From contig NZ_PXNS01000022.1 in NCBI RefSeq assembly GCF_003045775.1, positions 1-43,162 on the forward strand: a DNA stretch of 43,162 bases. The letters run 5' to 3'. A program made the position numbers and the translations under genes. Positions 7,296 through 16,550 of this stretch are shown one piece after another. Within the stretch, counting starts at the first letter, position 1; every line of letters begins with the position of its first letter. Source of the DNA: Halomonas litopenaei. GTDB taxonomy: Bacteria > Pseudomonadota > Gammaproteobacteria > Pseudomonadales > Halomonadaceae. A model generated the notes under the pieces. It was not told the DNA's origin and searched no databases. It was given only the letters and a program-made list of their open reading frames with translations.

Positions 7296-8600
7296 TCAGG
7301 TCGGCGAGCTTTGGTCTATTTTCTGTAGCACGAAATTTTCGTGAGTCTTTATATGAGTCTGGAAGTAGTCGTGACCGCTGTAGTCACTCCAGTCTGCGGA
7401 GGGGATTCCGCTCAGTAACCTCTTAAGCTTTCGTTTCAGTTGTCGCTCAAGCCCTGGCGTGCCTCCAAGATCGTGCATGGAGTGCAGTGCCAGGGCTTTT
7501 TGTTTCTGGACTCCGGTGCTTAGTGGAAAGCTGGCGATCCTGTCGTTTCGAGGTGATTGTTTGGTGACATAAGTTGGCCATACGCCTGCACCGGCGTGAG
7601 CGGGCCCTCTGGGGAAGCCGCGGGTGCTCTTCAGATGGTTGGCGTAGAGCAACAGGTGGACAGGGACATGTCCGCTGTGCTCGATAGCGGCCTGCAGGTG
7701 CCGAGTACTGGCGATATGGTCGGCGTGGGGGTCGATGTCCGGGTGGGGCGTGATAATCGTTTTCGGCTTGATACTGGCCAGGAGCGCTGCGAGATCGCTC
7801 TGAAGATTTTGGCCAGTGTTACGCGACTGTCCGTCAGTGGGTAGAGACAACTTGTTCCAAATACGATAAGCATCTGGCTTGAGCATCGGTGCTGAGTAAG
7901 AGGGCACGACGGTGTCTGGCTTTTCATACAGATCTGCAAGGGTGTCGTTGAAGTAGCCTAGCATGACGAGTTGCTCTACCGGCACACCGGCGAGCAGCGG
8001 GGTGGTGGCGCTATTCCAGGCACGAATAAAGCCTTTGCGTTGTGAGGCTTCTGCGAGTGAATCGTCGAGCCCTGGCCAATATTGCTTGTCGAGGCGCTTA
8101 AGGCGCTCGCCCGCGGTGAGGGTGACGATCCAGGTATTCTTGGGGTGCTGGCTGTAGACACCAAAGGCAGCGAGTTCGGCGTCATCAGGGTGGGGCGCGA
8201 TGATAAGGATCGGTCCGCTCGCCAGGTCCGGATTGCGAAAACCTAAAAGGGTGGCATCGCGCTCTAGCGTCAGATGTTTCAGCGTTAACTGGAGTTGGTC
8301 GAGTGACACCATGCCTGTGAGGTTGATTAGGCGTTTGCCGGTCTCGTTGGGCTCGAGATACTGGGTAAACAGTTCTGTAACTTGGCTGTTGCTTCGGTCC
8401 AAGATGGTAACTGCCGGCAACTTCCAGCGTGACGTCGCCCGGTAGCGTACCTCCAGCATCCAGGTGTTGGGTTGAACGTCGCCCGGGTTTAGTGAGGCAA
8501 TGGTGGGGTCAGCCAACTGAATATTGCCATTGTCGTCGATGGTGGCCTTGCATTCCCAGTCGGGTGCAAGGGGGAGGTGGTGGTCACGCAGGGTGGGCAT
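7296..8600 (-). CDS. PIG-L (LmbE-like) family de-N-acetylase
   Basis: PIG-L enzymes are zinc amidohydrolases that remove acetyl groups from N-acetylated sugars. The zinc-site motifs are IIAPHPDDAELA at about residues 134-145 and PHPDIDPHADH at about residues 288-298. A domain of ~130 residues of unknown function precedes the catalytic part, and the total of 434 residues is long for the family. A deacetylase of similar size (DnpA, PA5002) lies in the LPS-core cluster of Pseudomonas aeruginosa, so a role in trimming LPS-core or another glycan is plausible. The substrate is inferred only. The start overlaps the end of the upstream glycosyltransferase by 17 bp (same strand), so they are co-transcribed. 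Its 3' end faces the IS nest. Confidence 0.85.
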   Translation of the reverse strand: MPTLRDHHLPLAPDWECKATIDDNGNIQLADPTIASLNPGDVQPNTWMLEVRYRATSRWKLPAVTILDRSNSQVTELFTQYLEPNETGKRLINLTGMVSLDQLQLTLKHLTLERDATLLGFRNPDLASGPILIIAPHPDDAELAAFGVYSQHPKNTWIVTLTAGERLKRLDKQYWPGLDDSLAEASQRKGFIRAWNSATTPLLAGVPVEQLVMLGYFNDTLADLYEKPDTVVPSYSAPMLKPDAYRIWNKLSLPTDGQSRNTGQNLQSDLAALLASIKPKTIITPHPDIDPHADHIASTRHLQAAIEHSGHVPVHLLLYANHLKSTRGFPRGPAHAGAGVWPTYVTKQSPRNDRIASFPLSTGVQKQKALALHSMHDLGGTPGLERQLKRKLKRLLSGIPSADWSDYSGHDYFQTHIKTHENFVLQKIDQSSPT

Positions 8601-9771
8601 AGAGGCGTTCCGAAGGGGCTTCTGTCAGTGCCATAAGTTGCGCGATAACGCTTCGCGGTTCAAATACTTTGATCATGTTCTCATCGATGACGACTGGGTC
8701 TTGAACGGCTTCCAGAATCTTTTCGGCAAGTCCAGTATCGCTGGGCTCGGCCAGCAGTCTAGCCTGTGTGCCGGTCAACACTTCGCTGATGCCGCCTGGT
8801 ACCTTGCAGGCGACGCACTGGGTGCCGAGGGCCAGGGCTTCGACCAATACGATGCCAAGTCCCTCGAAGTCGGAGCTGAGCACCAAGGCGGTTGCGTCTC
8901 TCATCCAAGGGTAGGGGTTGTCCCGTTGGCCCAAGAAGTGGACTCGGGCGGCAAGGCCGAGTTCCAGGGTCATTTCTTCAAGGTGGCGACGCTCGGAGCC
9001 ATCGCCGATGATCACCAGATCGTGGTCGAGGCCTTGATTCACCGCCTGGTGGTAGGCCTTGAGCAGCCGCTGCTGGTTCTTCACTGGAACGAGTCGTGCA
9101 ACATGTACCAGGTAGGGGCAGGAGATGGCCGGTTCTGCCGATTCTGTTGCCTTGCGGCGTATGTCTTCGATCGGTACCGCGTTGTAGAGAAGCTCGCTTC
9201 TGGTCACCTCGACGCCTTGGCGATCCAGATAATCGCCGACCTCCTGCTGCACGCCTCTGGAGACGTGAAGTAGTTGCTTGCCTTGGTACAAGGTTCTCGT
9301 TAGCCAGCGGCCTTTGGCGGTGTTTGGAAATCGCCCTGTCACGGCCTCGACGACGCGCCATGTGCGTTCGTCATCGAACGCCCAAAGGTTTTCGAAGGCG
9401 CCTTGGCCTCGAATCAGGATCAGGTCGAAACGACCATGTTGAGCTTCCAGCGCTGCCACATAGTCTTTGAAGGCGATCGAACAGCGCCTGCCGCGCCAGA
9501 CGAATCCCGACTGCTTGATAAGGGGAGACAACAGCGTCTTGTCGGCAAGATGAATGAAGCGACCTAGGCCCTGGCGACTCTCGCGGTCTACGTCGTATTG
9601 GTGGAGCCGGCAGGTTTCTCTATCGGCTGACGAGACTTCCCCCTTGAGGACCAGCAGATGGGCCTCGTGGCCGGCGCTTTGCAGCGCCTTTGCAAGGGTT
9701 CTTGTGGCCTGCTCTATCCCGCCCATGCCCATTCTTCTTAGCACGAGCAATACGCGCTTTTTGTCCTTCAT
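8584..9771 (-). CDS. Glycosyltransferase family 4 (GT-B fold)
   Basis: The 395-residue protein begins VLLVLRRMGMGGIEQATRTLA, the glycine-rich N-terminal acceptor-side motif of GT4 enzymes. The C-terminal donor domain has YLVHVARLVPVKNQQRLL, NPYPWMRDATALVLSSDFEG and the E-x7-E motif in EGLGIVLVEAL. It probably adds a sugar to the LPS core or a related glycan from a nucleotide-activated donor in the cytosol. It is first in a two-gene minus-strand operon with the PIG-L deacetylase. It diverges from the GT4 gene at 10024, and the 252 bp between them must hold both promoters, none of which I can place with confidence. Donor and acceptor are not predictable here. Confidence 0.88.
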   Translation of the reverse strand: MKDKKRVLLVLRRMGMGGIEQATRTLAKALQSAGHEAHLLVLKGEVSSADRETCRLHQYDVDRESRQGLGRFIHLADKTLLSPLIKQSGFVWRGRRCSIAFKDYVAALEAQHGRFDLILIRGQGAFENLWAFDDERTWRVVEAVTGRFPNTAKGRWLTRTLYQGKQLLHVSRGVQQEVGDYLDRQGVEVTRSELLYNAVPIEDIRRKATESAEPAISCPYLVHVARLVPVKNQQRLLKAYHQAVNQGLDHDLVIIGDGSERRHLEEMTLELGLAARVHFLGQRDNPYPWMRDATALVLSSDFEGLGIVLVEALALGTQCVACKVPGGISEVLTGTQARLLAEPSDTGLAEKILEAVQDPVVIDENMIKVFEPRSVIAQLMALTEAPSERLYAHPA

Positions 9772-10023
9772 GCTCCCGGTCCCAGCTTTTTCTTTGATTT
9801 TTCGTTAGTTTAGCAGGTGATTGGTCGGTGCGAATGGCCGAAATAGCGCAGTTTATGATCCAGCATAGTCGGCCCAGTGGAGATCGGGCGCCCATGGAGT
9901 AAAGGGTAGAGGTGGAGAGGAAGCATCGCCGTTGATGTTTCGAGAGGGGGTGGCTCGAACCTGCATAGCATTATGTGGTCTCATTGTTCACTTTTGCGAT
10001 CGCAGGACACAAGGGCGCCTATC

Positions 10024-11163
10024 ATGAGAACGCTGGTGGTGGTGAGATCCCTCAAGATGGGCGGGATGGAGCGGGTGGCGGTCAATCTTGCAGATGCCTT
10101 CCATGAAGCAGGCTATGAAAGCCATCTGGTGCATTTTCGTAAGGTGAAACGGCCCCTGAGGCCAGAGCATTCCGGGGTCAAGGTGCATCACTTGCCACTG
10201 CAGCAGCGTAATCGATTGACGCTGGTCGGCTATGGTCTCGAGGTGTTGGCCCGCTTGTTACTTAACCCGCTGATGGGCAGGGCGCTTTTTTTGGGGCTTG
10301 GGGTGATGGGCGGCGTCGTGTTCCGGCACTGGTTGAAGCGCTTCGAGCAAGAGCACGGAAGAGTAGACCGCATCGTGTTTCGGGGCATCGGCACCTTCGA
10401 GCTGGTCTGGAGCTTTCGCGACAGGCGGGCCCGCTACGTGCTCGAAAATATCTTCCACTTCAATGGCGCCAGCCGTCGCAAAGCCTTGTTTGCGCGCTGC
10501 CTCTATCATCGTCGGGATCTGGTGGCAGTGTCTCAGGGGGTGGCAGACAGCTTGCGCAAGGCGCAGACACTCTGGAAGTTTCGCCCTCGCTCTCTCACGG
10601 TGATTCCCAACCCTTGCCCGCTGCGCTCGATCCGTGAGGCGATGCTCGAAGCCAATGATGCGATACCATCCGAGCCATACCTTTTGAACGTGGCGCGTCT
10701 GGTGCCGGCCAAAGGGCACGACCTGCTGCTGCGTGCCTATGCGCGATCCGGTACGAGCCTGCCGCTGGTGCTGGTAGGGGATGGTCAGGAACGAGATAGC
10801 CTGGTGGCCTTGGCGAACGAATTAGACATCGCTGACAAGGTCATCTTCGCTGGAAATCAATACAATCCATACCCCTGGATGCGTCACGCTCGGCTGTTTG
10901 TGCTGAGCTCGCGTTTTGAAGGCATGGGTATTGTGCTGTTCGAAGCGCTGGCCTGTGGGACGGCGGTATTGTCGGTGGACTGCCCGGGGGGCGTGCGAGA
11001 GATTCTCAAGGGTGAGCTCGAGACCAGCCTGGTCGAGCGTAGCGAGGAAGCTCTCGCCGATGGAATCACCGCTGCGCTCGAAGGGCCCAAGCCTGAAGTA
11101 CGGGAGCAGTGGCTTGACGACTTCAGGCCGGAGCGGGTGGCACAGGCCTTCGTTGCGCGCTGA
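10024..11163 (+). CDS. Glycosyltransferase family 4
   Basis: The ATG at 10024 is preferred over an in-frame upstream ATG at 9973, because the conserved N-terminus MRTLVVVRSLKMGGMERVAVN starts there. The 379-residue GT-B enzyme carries LNVARLVPAKGHDLLLRAY, NPYPWMRHARLFVLSSRFEG and the E-x7-E motif in EGMGIVLFEAL. It resembles the neighbouring GT4 at 8584-9771 across the whole length, so the pair probably arose by duplication and acts on successive sugars of the same glycan. galE follows after 76 bp. That gap contains a T-run and a 7-bp inverted repeat (11192-11215), so the two genes may be partly uncoupled. Confidence 0.88.
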   Translation: MRTLVVVRSLKMGGMERVAVNLADAFHEAGYESHLVHFRKVKRPLRPEHSGVKVHHLPLQQRNRLTLVGYGLEVLARLLLNPLMGRALFLGLGVMGGVVFRHWLKRFEQEHGRVDRIVFRGIGTFELVWSFRDRRARYVLENIFHFNGASRRKALFARCLYHRRDLVAVSQGVADSLRKAQTLWKFRPRSLTVIPNPCPLRSIREAMLEANDAIPSEPYLLNVARLVPAKGHDLLLRAYARSGTSLPLVLVGDGQERDSLVALANELDIADKVIFAGNQYNPYPWMRHARLFVLSSRFEGMGIVLFEALACGTAVLSVDCPGGVREILKGELETSLVERSEEALADGITAALEGPKPEVREQWLDDFRPERVAQAFVAR

Positions 11164-11239
11164 AGATAGCAGTTAAGACTTTTTTTAATTTTGGCAGTGG
11201 ATATGGTAACTGCCAGACAATGTCGTAAGGACGAATAGA

Positions 11240-12262
11240 ATGAAGGTATTGGTCAGCGGTGGAGCCGGCTATATCGGGACCCACACCCTGGTCGAGCTGA
11301 TCTCCGCCGGGCATGAGGTCGTTGTCTACGATAACTTCTGCAACAGCTCACCCAGGGCGATCACCAGGGTCGAAGAACTGGTCGGGCAGAAGGTGCCGGT
11401 GGTGCGCGGTGATATTCGTGATCGCGCCTGTCTGGACAGGGCCTTTGCCAAGCACTCGGTGGAAGCGGTGATCCATTTTGCGGGCCTGAAGGCCGTCGGC
11501 GAAAGCTATCGGCAGCCGCTTTCCTACTACGACAATAACGTCATCGGCACCCAGCGCTTGCTCGAGGCCATGGAGGAGGCTGGGGTCAGATCGATCGTGT
11601 TCAGTTCTTCCGCCACGGTCTACGGTGAGGACGCTCCGGTGCCTTACGTCGAAGCCATGGGACGAGGCAGACCTTCCAACCCTTATGGCGCGACCAAGGC
11701 CGTGGTGGAGCAGATGATCGAGGATCTGGCCCGGGCCGACAGTCGCTGGTCTGCGTCCTTGCTTCGCTACTTCAATCCCATCGGCGCGCATCCCTCCGGG
11801 CGCATCGGCGAGGATCCCCAGGGAATCCCCAACAACTTGCTGCCGTTTATCTCCCAGGTGGCGGTGGGGCGTCTGCCGGAGCTGTCCATCTTCGGGGATG
11901 ATTATCCAACCCGGGACGGCACCTGCGAGCGCGACTATCTGCACGTGGTGGATCTGGCCGTGGGCCACGTCAAGGCACTGGAGGCAAAGAAGGGGATGAC
12001 GTCGTCGGGTGTCGCAACCTATAACCTGGGCACCGGCAGGGGCACGACGGTTCTTGAAATGGTCCGTTCCTTCGTGCAGGTGACGGGGCAGCGGGTACCG
12101 TATCGCATCGTTTCGCGTCGTGAAGGCGATCTGCCTGCCTTCTGGGCAGACGCCTCGAAGGCAAGATTGGAGCTTGGCTGGAGCGCCGAAAAAACGCTGG
12201 AAGACATGATGCGGGATAGCTGGCGTTGGCAGTCGGCCAACCCTGAGGGATATGGAGGCTAG
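11240..12262 (+). CDS. galE: UDP-glucose 4-epimerase (second copy)
   Basis: The 340-residue protein has the NAD-binding motif SGGAGYIGTH, FSSSATVYGEDAPVPY, and the catalytic pair Tyr149/Lys153 (YGATK). It supplies UDP-galactose, which is also the precursor for galactose-containing core or capsule. An ATG at 11240 with AAGGACGAATAG upstream is a good start. GC content and codon use match the surrounding locus, unlike the AT-rich galE at 1745. This is probably the native, resident copy. Both ends of the protein align with the first copy, including the NPEGY C-terminus. Confidence 0.95.
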   Translation: MKVLVSGGAGYIGTHTLVELISAGHEVVVYDNFCNSSPRAITRVEELVGQKVPVVRGDIRDRACLDRAFAKHSVEAVIHFAGLKAVGESYRQPLSYYDNNVIGTQRLLEAMEEAGVRSIVFSSSATVYGEDAPVPYVEAMGRGRPSNPYGATKAVVEQMIEDLARADSRWSASLLRYFNPIGAHPSGRIGEDPQGIPNNLLPFISQVAVGRLPELSIFGDDYPTRDGTCERDYLHVVDLAVGHVKALEAKKGMTSSGVATYNLGTGRGTTVLEMVRSFVQVTGQRVPYRIVSRREGDLPAFWADASKARLELGWSAEKTLEDMMRDSWRWQSANPEGYGG

Positions 12263-12367
12263 TTGTGACCTCTAGTTTGGCTGGCGTGGCTCATGGCTGC
12301 GACTCCCGTCTAATACTGTAAAAACTGCGCTAGAACGCTTGTTTTGTGTTTAAGCACATCAGTCACG

Positions 12368-12375
12368 CGCGGTAG
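12368..12375 (+). promoter_or_regulatory. Possible ops-like element
   Basis: CGCGGTAG matches the ops core GGCGGTAG, recognised by RfaH in other gammaproteobacteria, at seven of eight positions. It lies 77 bp before the GT4 start at 12452 in a 189-bp gap. A single 8-mer match is weak evidence and no full JUMPstart sequence is visible. Confidence 0.2.
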
Positions 12376-12451
12376 GGCCAAATATCTGTTCTGGTGAACG
12401 CAAGAAGCCGCTGATGATAGGGAGCTCCTTTCTTGATCGGATGCTTCCTGC

Positions 12452-13579
12452 ATGTCTTCTGGCAGCGTATTACGCGTTCTTTTTATCGTGGATCACCTGG
12501 ACTCAGGCGGAGCGCCTGTAGTGGTCAGGGATCTGATCGCTGGCATGGTCAATGCCGGTGCAGAGGTCACCCTGCTGATCCTGAGTGACCGCCAGAGTCA
12601 TCGTCTGCCTGCTGAGGTGCACCTGGTGACCATGCCCTATGTGGTCAAAGGGAACCTCAGCAAATGGATGCGCTATCGGGCCCACGCGAAGAAGCTGGAT
12701 CGCTGGTTGAAGGAACAAGAGCACGCCTTCGATCTGGTTTATGCGCACCTGCACCATGCTCATCAGGTGGTATCCCGCTCGCGGCTCAGGGACGTCGCCT
12801 GGTATTGCCTGCATGCGGACCCGGTGATTGGCTTTCTCGGTAACAAACATGGCTTCTCGCGGTTATTGAAGAAGCGCAAGGTGCGCGCCTTGTACCAGGG
12901 CCGCAAGCTGGTCACCGTATCTCAGGCGATGCTGGATCGATTGTGTCTGCACTTTGGGGTGACGCCGTCTTGTGGCGTGGCCATCCATAATCCGGTCGCC
13001 ATCGACAATATTCGTCGCTTGGCGGGCTGTGCCGTCGATGACGTGCCTGACGACTACCTCATCTATGTCGGGCGAATGGATATTCGCCAGAAGCGGCTGG
13101 ACCGGCTGCTCGACGCCTACCTGGCCAGTGGCACCGCCTTGCCATTGATCATGGTAGGTGGAGGGGCGGGGCTCGACGAGGTCAGGTCGATGGTAAAAAA
13201 GCGCCAGTTGGAGGGGCGAGTCCTGACCCTGGGGCTCCGGGAAAATCCCTATCCGTATATCGATCGGGCGCGTGCGCTTCTCCTGAGTTCCGACTATGAG
13301 GGGTTTCCGCTTGTTCTGCTCGAAGCTTTGGCCTGCCAGACCCCTGTTATCAGCGTCGATTGTCCCACCGGCCCGGCAGAGATACTGACAGGTGATTTGA
13401 CGCCTTGGCTCGTGCCCCTCGACAGCATCGAGTCATTTGCGGCCTGTATCGCCCGCCTGGTGAAGGACACGCCGCAGATTGATGCCACTCAGTGCGAGCA
13501 CTATCGGCTGGAGAACGTCGTCGAGCGTTACCTGGCGCTTAGCGACGACCATAGAGGTGCAGCTGATTTGCCCCCCTGA
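12452..13579 (+). CDS. Glycosyltransferase family 4
   Basis: The 375-residue GT-B enzyme begins RVLFIVDHLDSGGAPVVVRDL. The donor domain shows YLIYVGRMDIRQKRLDRLL, ENPYPYIDRARALLLSSDYEG and the E-x7-E motif in EGFPLVLLEAL, followed by SVDCPTGPAEIL. It is likely to build the LPS core or a surface glycan. The ATG at 12452 lacks a clear Shine-Dalgarno sequence. The motifs NPYPYI and SVDCP.GP.EIL are shared with the GT4 at 15249-16355, which makes these two the closest pair. The next gene starts 57 bp later behind its own promoter-like box. Confidence 0.87.
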   Translation: MSSGSVLRVLFIVDHLDSGGAPVVVRDLIAGMVNAGAEVTLLILSDRQSHRLPAEVHLVTMPYVVKGNLSKWMRYRAHAKKLDRWLKEQEHAFDLVYAHLHHAHQVVSRSRLRDVAWYCLHADPVIGFLGNKHGFSRLLKKRKVRALYQGRKLVTVSQAMLDRLCLHFGVTPSCGVAIHNPVAIDNIRRLAGCAVDDVPDDYLIYVGRMDIRQKRLDRLLDAYLASGTALPLIMVGGGAGLDEVRSMVKKRQLEGRVLTLGLRENPYPYIDRARALLLSSDYEGFPLVLLEALACQTPVISVDCPTGPAEILTGDLTPWLVPLDSIESFAACIARLVKDTPQIDATQCEHYRLENVVERYLALSDDHRGAADLPP

Positions 13580-13591
13580 CGCGGCACATCT

Positions 13592-13600
13592 TGTTATACT
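13592..13600 (+). promoter_or_regulatory. Extended -10 promoter element
   Basis: TGTTATACT fits an extended -10 box (TGnTATAnT). It sits 36 bp before the GTG start at 13636, in the gap after the GT4 gene. No good -35 is present at 16-18 bp, as expected for extended -10 promoters. Confidence 0.45.
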
Positions 13601-13635
13601 CCGCCGCGAATTTTTCTTCAGGTGGTGGCAAGGCT

Positions 13636-14547
13636 GTGGAGCAATACGGTGTCAGCGTCGTTATTCCTTCGTACAACCGTCGCGATGCGGTCGTACGTGC
13701 CCTGGACTCCGTGCTGAGCCAGGATTACCCGAATCTCGAGTGTATCGTGGTCGACGACGCCTCGACCGATGGCTCTGGCGAGATGCTGCGCGGCCTGGCC
13801 GGTGAGCGGGAAGGGCTGCGCGTTATCGAGCTTGAGCAGAATGCCGGTCAGGGCGCTGCCCGCAATGTGGGGGCGCGAGCTGCGCGGGGACGGTGGGTCT
13901 GTTTTCTTGATTCCGACGACGAGCTTCTGCCGGGCTCCATCGAGAGCCGGGTCTCGGTGTTTATTGAAGACCCTGAATTTGATGGCATCGCCTTTGGTGG
14001 CAACATCGTTGCGGGCAAGTCCGAGGTGCTGTTTCCCGGCACCGTCGAGAAGGGCGTAGACATCTCGCTTCACGACTATCTGAAGGACCGTGGCTGGCTT
14101 CACACCAACGCATTCATGATCTCGCGCGAGCGGTTTTTTGCGTTGGACGGGTTCCGCGAAGACCTGCGACAGAAACAGGACGTGGAGTTCTTTATCCGGG
14201 CACTGTGTCGCGTCAACGCCAGATACTGTGGCCAGGCCTGTTCGAGGATGCACGACCTCGGTGACGTGCGTGCCCGCAATCACCATGAACGTATCGCCCG
14301 CCAGGGCTATCACTTTATCGACGCCGTGCGCACCAACACCGAGGTGCAGGAGCGCGTGGAACCTGACCTGCTCAAGGACTTGGTCAGTCGAGGCGTATCC
14401 ACCTACCTCAGTGCCCTGTACCGCACAGGTCAGTATTCTCAGTTCCGCGAGGTGTTGCGACGCAGCGTCCGTCAGGGAGAGCTTTCGCCGAGTTCGCGTT
14501 GGCTGAAACGCTACCTGCTGTCCTGGCTGAGATCCCCGTCGAACTGA
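13636..14547 (+). CDS. Glycosyltransferase family 2
   Basis: The GT-A fold enzyme begins VSVVIPSYNRRDAVVRAL, with VVDDASTDGSGEML and the metal-binding DxD-type motif in VCFLDSDDELLPGS. Its length is 303 residues from GTG 13636, chosen because GGTGG (13621-13625) and AAGG (13630-13633) lie just upstream and the fold begins immediately. A TTG at 13591 would place the start on top of the -10 box. It is a soluble cytosolic transferase without membrane helices. Its last 37 bp overlap the 3' end of the kinase gene on the opposite strand. The sugar transferred is unknown. Confidence 0.87.
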   Translation: MEQYGVSVVIPSYNRRDAVVRALDSVLSQDYPNLECIVVDDASTDGSGEMLRGLAGEREGLRVIELEQNAGQGAARNVGARAARGRWVCFLDSDDELLPGSIESRVSVFIEDPEFDGIAFGGNIVAGKSEVLFPGTVEKGVDISLHDYLKDRGWLHTNAFMISRERFFALDGFREDLRQKQDVEFFIRALCRVNARYCGQACSRMHDLGDVRARNHHERIARQGYHFIDAVRTNTEVQERVEPDLLKDLVSRGVSTYLSALYRTGQYSQFREVLRRSVRQGELSPSSRWLKRYLLSWLRSPSN

Positions 14548-15245
14548 TCCAGGTAGTGGTGGAGTCGGTTGGAGACTTCCTTGAGGTTGTCGTGGCCACG
14601 CAGCTTGTTGGGTGTCAGCGAGTCTTCCAGCAGGCGCCATCGCTTGGCCGTCTGGCGTGGCAGGGGCCTGACGTGGGCGTCGACCCAGGTAAAGTCACCC
14701 TGCTCATCGATCAGCAGGTTGTTGAAGTGAAGGTCCCGGTGGACAAAGCCTGCCCGGGCCAGTTGGGCCACCTCTTTGCTGAACTTGTCGAGAAAGCTTT
14801 TCTGCTGAGGGCGGGGGAGTTGATCAAACACATCGCCCGCCGTTGTTGCACCGCTGACCCGTTCCATCAACAGAAGTGAGGCGTTTCTGTTGAGCGGATT
14901 AAGGCTCAACCCCCAGCCGTGGAACCGTGGTGTGCGCAGTCCCGCCTGCTTGAGGATGCGCATGCTGAGGTATTCCTTGCGCGCATCCGACTGGCCCAGC
15001 CAGCGTTTTTCGAGGTAGTCGCGCGTCAACCACTTGAAGGGCTCAAGCGTCTTCGAGAACTTGTCCGGCACCACCTTGGCCAGAATTCTGCCGTCCTGGG
15101 AGACAAAAAAGTGGCTGGAGCCCACCGCCTCGAAGGCGGCGGTTGTCGTGGTCTGAGACAGCGCAAGACGCTCCGGCAGGTCCCGGGTGTGGAACATCAG
15201 GTAGCGCCGGCGCCGGTCGTTGAAGGGAATATCCAGAAGCTGCAT
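14511..15245 (-). CDS. LPS core heptose/Kdo kinase-like protein (WaaP/KdkA family)
   Basis: The 244-residue protein has a protein-kinase-like fold used for phosphorylating sugars of the LPS inner core. Visible motifs are RILAKVV (possible ATP-site Lys), LLLMERVSGA, the catalytic loop HRDLHFNNLL and the metal-binding Asp in FTWVDAHVRPL, which replaces DFG as is usual in this family (IDLHR in WaaP). Phosphorylation would strengthen the outer membrane through divalent-cation bridges. The gene starts 3 bp after the stop of the GT4 at 15249-16355, so they are a two-gene operon. The exact sugar and position are not known. Confidence 0.85.
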   Translation of the reverse strand: MQLLDIPFNDRRRRYLMFHTRDLPERLALSQTTTTAAFEAVGSSHFFVSQDGRILAKVVPDKFSKTLEPFKWLTRDYLEKRWLGQSDARKEYLSMRILKQAGLRTPRFHGWGLSLNPLNRNASLLLMERVSGATTAGDVFDQLPRPQQKSFLDKFSKEVAQLARAGFVHRDLHFNNLLIDEQGDFTWVDAHVRPLPRQTAKRWRLLEDSLTPNKLRGHDNLKEVSNRLHHYLDQFDGDLSQDSR

Positions 15246-15248
15246 GGT

Positions 15249-16355
15249 TCAGGCTGAACCTGACTGCAGGGCTTCGAACTTCGGCAGCACGTTTTGTGTG
15301 AGAAACTGCTGATAGTGGCGCGGTTCGATGGTGACGGGCGCCTCGGCCATGCGCGCCAGGGCGCTGGCAAGCCCTGCCTCGTCATCGCGTGCCACCAGAA
15401 AGTCTTCGAGTTCCTGGGTCAGGATCTCCTTCGGGCCACTCGGGCAGTCGACACTGATCACTGGTGTGTGCAGCAGCAGCGCCTCGATCAGCACCCGTGG
15501 CAGGCCTTCGGCGTCCGAGGTCAGTACCATGGCAAGGGCGTTTAGTATGTAGGGGTAGGGGTTGGCGGTATAGCCAAGCCAGTGGATGTGATCATCGAGC
15601 CCCAGCTCGCCGATCATGGCCTTCAGTCGTTGTTCATTTTCTGGCTTGCCCTTGCCCAGCAGCACCAGGGGCACATCGAGGCCATGCTCGTCCCGGGCCT
15701 GGCGATAGGCCCGCAGCAGGCGGTCCTGGCGTTTGCGCGGCTCGATGGCGGCGACCGACAACAGGTAGCGGCCTTTTTCGACCCCTGGTGGCAGGTTAAG
15801 GGGCTCATCTGCCATTGCGACAAAGGGCTCCCGCTCGTAGGGGTTGTAGATCGGGATGATCGTCTCGGCTTCAAGTCCCACCACCTGCTCGAGGTTTTCC
15901 TTGACGCCCTTGGACACTGCGATCACCTTGCGCCCGCCGTAGAAGCGGCGCACCTTGGCAAAGGCCTTTTCCCGGGCGGCCGGGTCGCTGAACTTGGCGC
16001 TGACGTCGGACTTGATCCAGAAGTAGAGGTTGGGCCAGTCCAGGTGGCGGGTGATCTTGTCGCAGGAGCAGGAGATCACCACCTCTGGCCGCCAGGTTTC
16101 AAGGGCCTTCTGGACCTTGCGGGCCTGCCACTTTTCGGTCAATACCGTGGAAGTCGCCTTGGTCAGGCGCGTGACCACCGCCAGGTTCTCGATATCGAGG
16201 CCGTCCGGCAGGCGGTGCTCCACCTTGTCGCGCAGGGTGAAGACCTTGACGGCGTGACCACGCTGGCGCAACTGGTCCGCCGTGTACAAAAGCGACTTCT
16301 GGGCGCCGCCTCCGTAGAGGTCTTCGATAACAAAGGCGATTCGCTGATGGTTCAC
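15249..16355 (-). CDS. Glycosyltransferase family 4
   Basis: The 368-residue GT-B enzyme begins RIAFVIEDLYGGGAQKSLLY. The donor domain has YLLSVAAIEPRKRQDRLLRAY, ANPYPYILNALAMVLTSDAEG and the E-x7-E motif in EGLPRVLIEAL. The start is GTG at 16355, placed by AGGAG located six bases upstream. It heads the operon with the WaaP-like kinase, which suggests that the kinase modifies the sugar added by, or next to, this enzyme's product. The gene diverges from the epimerase at 16551, leaving 195 bp for both promoters. Confidence 0.88.
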   Translation of the reverse strand: MNHQRIAFVIEDLYGGGAQKSLLYTADQLRQRGHAVKVFTLRDKVEHRLPDGLDIENLAVVTRLTKATSTVLTEKWQARKVQKALETWRPEVVISCSCDKITRHLDWPNLYFWIKSDVSAKFSDPAAREKAFAKVRRFYGGRKVIAVSKGVKENLEQVVGLEAETIIPIYNPYEREPFVAMADEPLNLPPGVEKGRYLLSVAAIEPRKRQDRLLRAYRQARDEHGLDVPLVLLGKGKPENEQRLKAMIGELGLDDHIHWLGYTANPYPYILNALAMVLTSDAEGLPRVLIEALLLHTPVISVDCPSGPKEILTQELEDFLVARDDEAGLASALARMAEAPVTIEPRHYQQFLTQNVLPKFEALQSGSA

Positions 16356-16550
16356 GGCGGCTCCTGCTGGGCTGGCGACGTTGGATCGTCGCGAATCCTA
16401 CCATAGCCGAAAAGCCAACACGCAAAGGGTCGCCTTTCGGCCTAGCAGTGGATGCTTTGGGTAGCCACGTCCAAGTGATTCGCGATGTGACGCGCAGCGT
16501 TTTGCCGGATGTCGCGTTACAATGGGAGCGCACTTGGCAAGGACTCTGCG

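Noticed and set aside
13591..13635. TTG at 13591 as start of the GT2 gene
   Set aside because: It overlaps the -10 box, adds residues outside the GT2 fold, and GTG 13636 has a better upstream signal.
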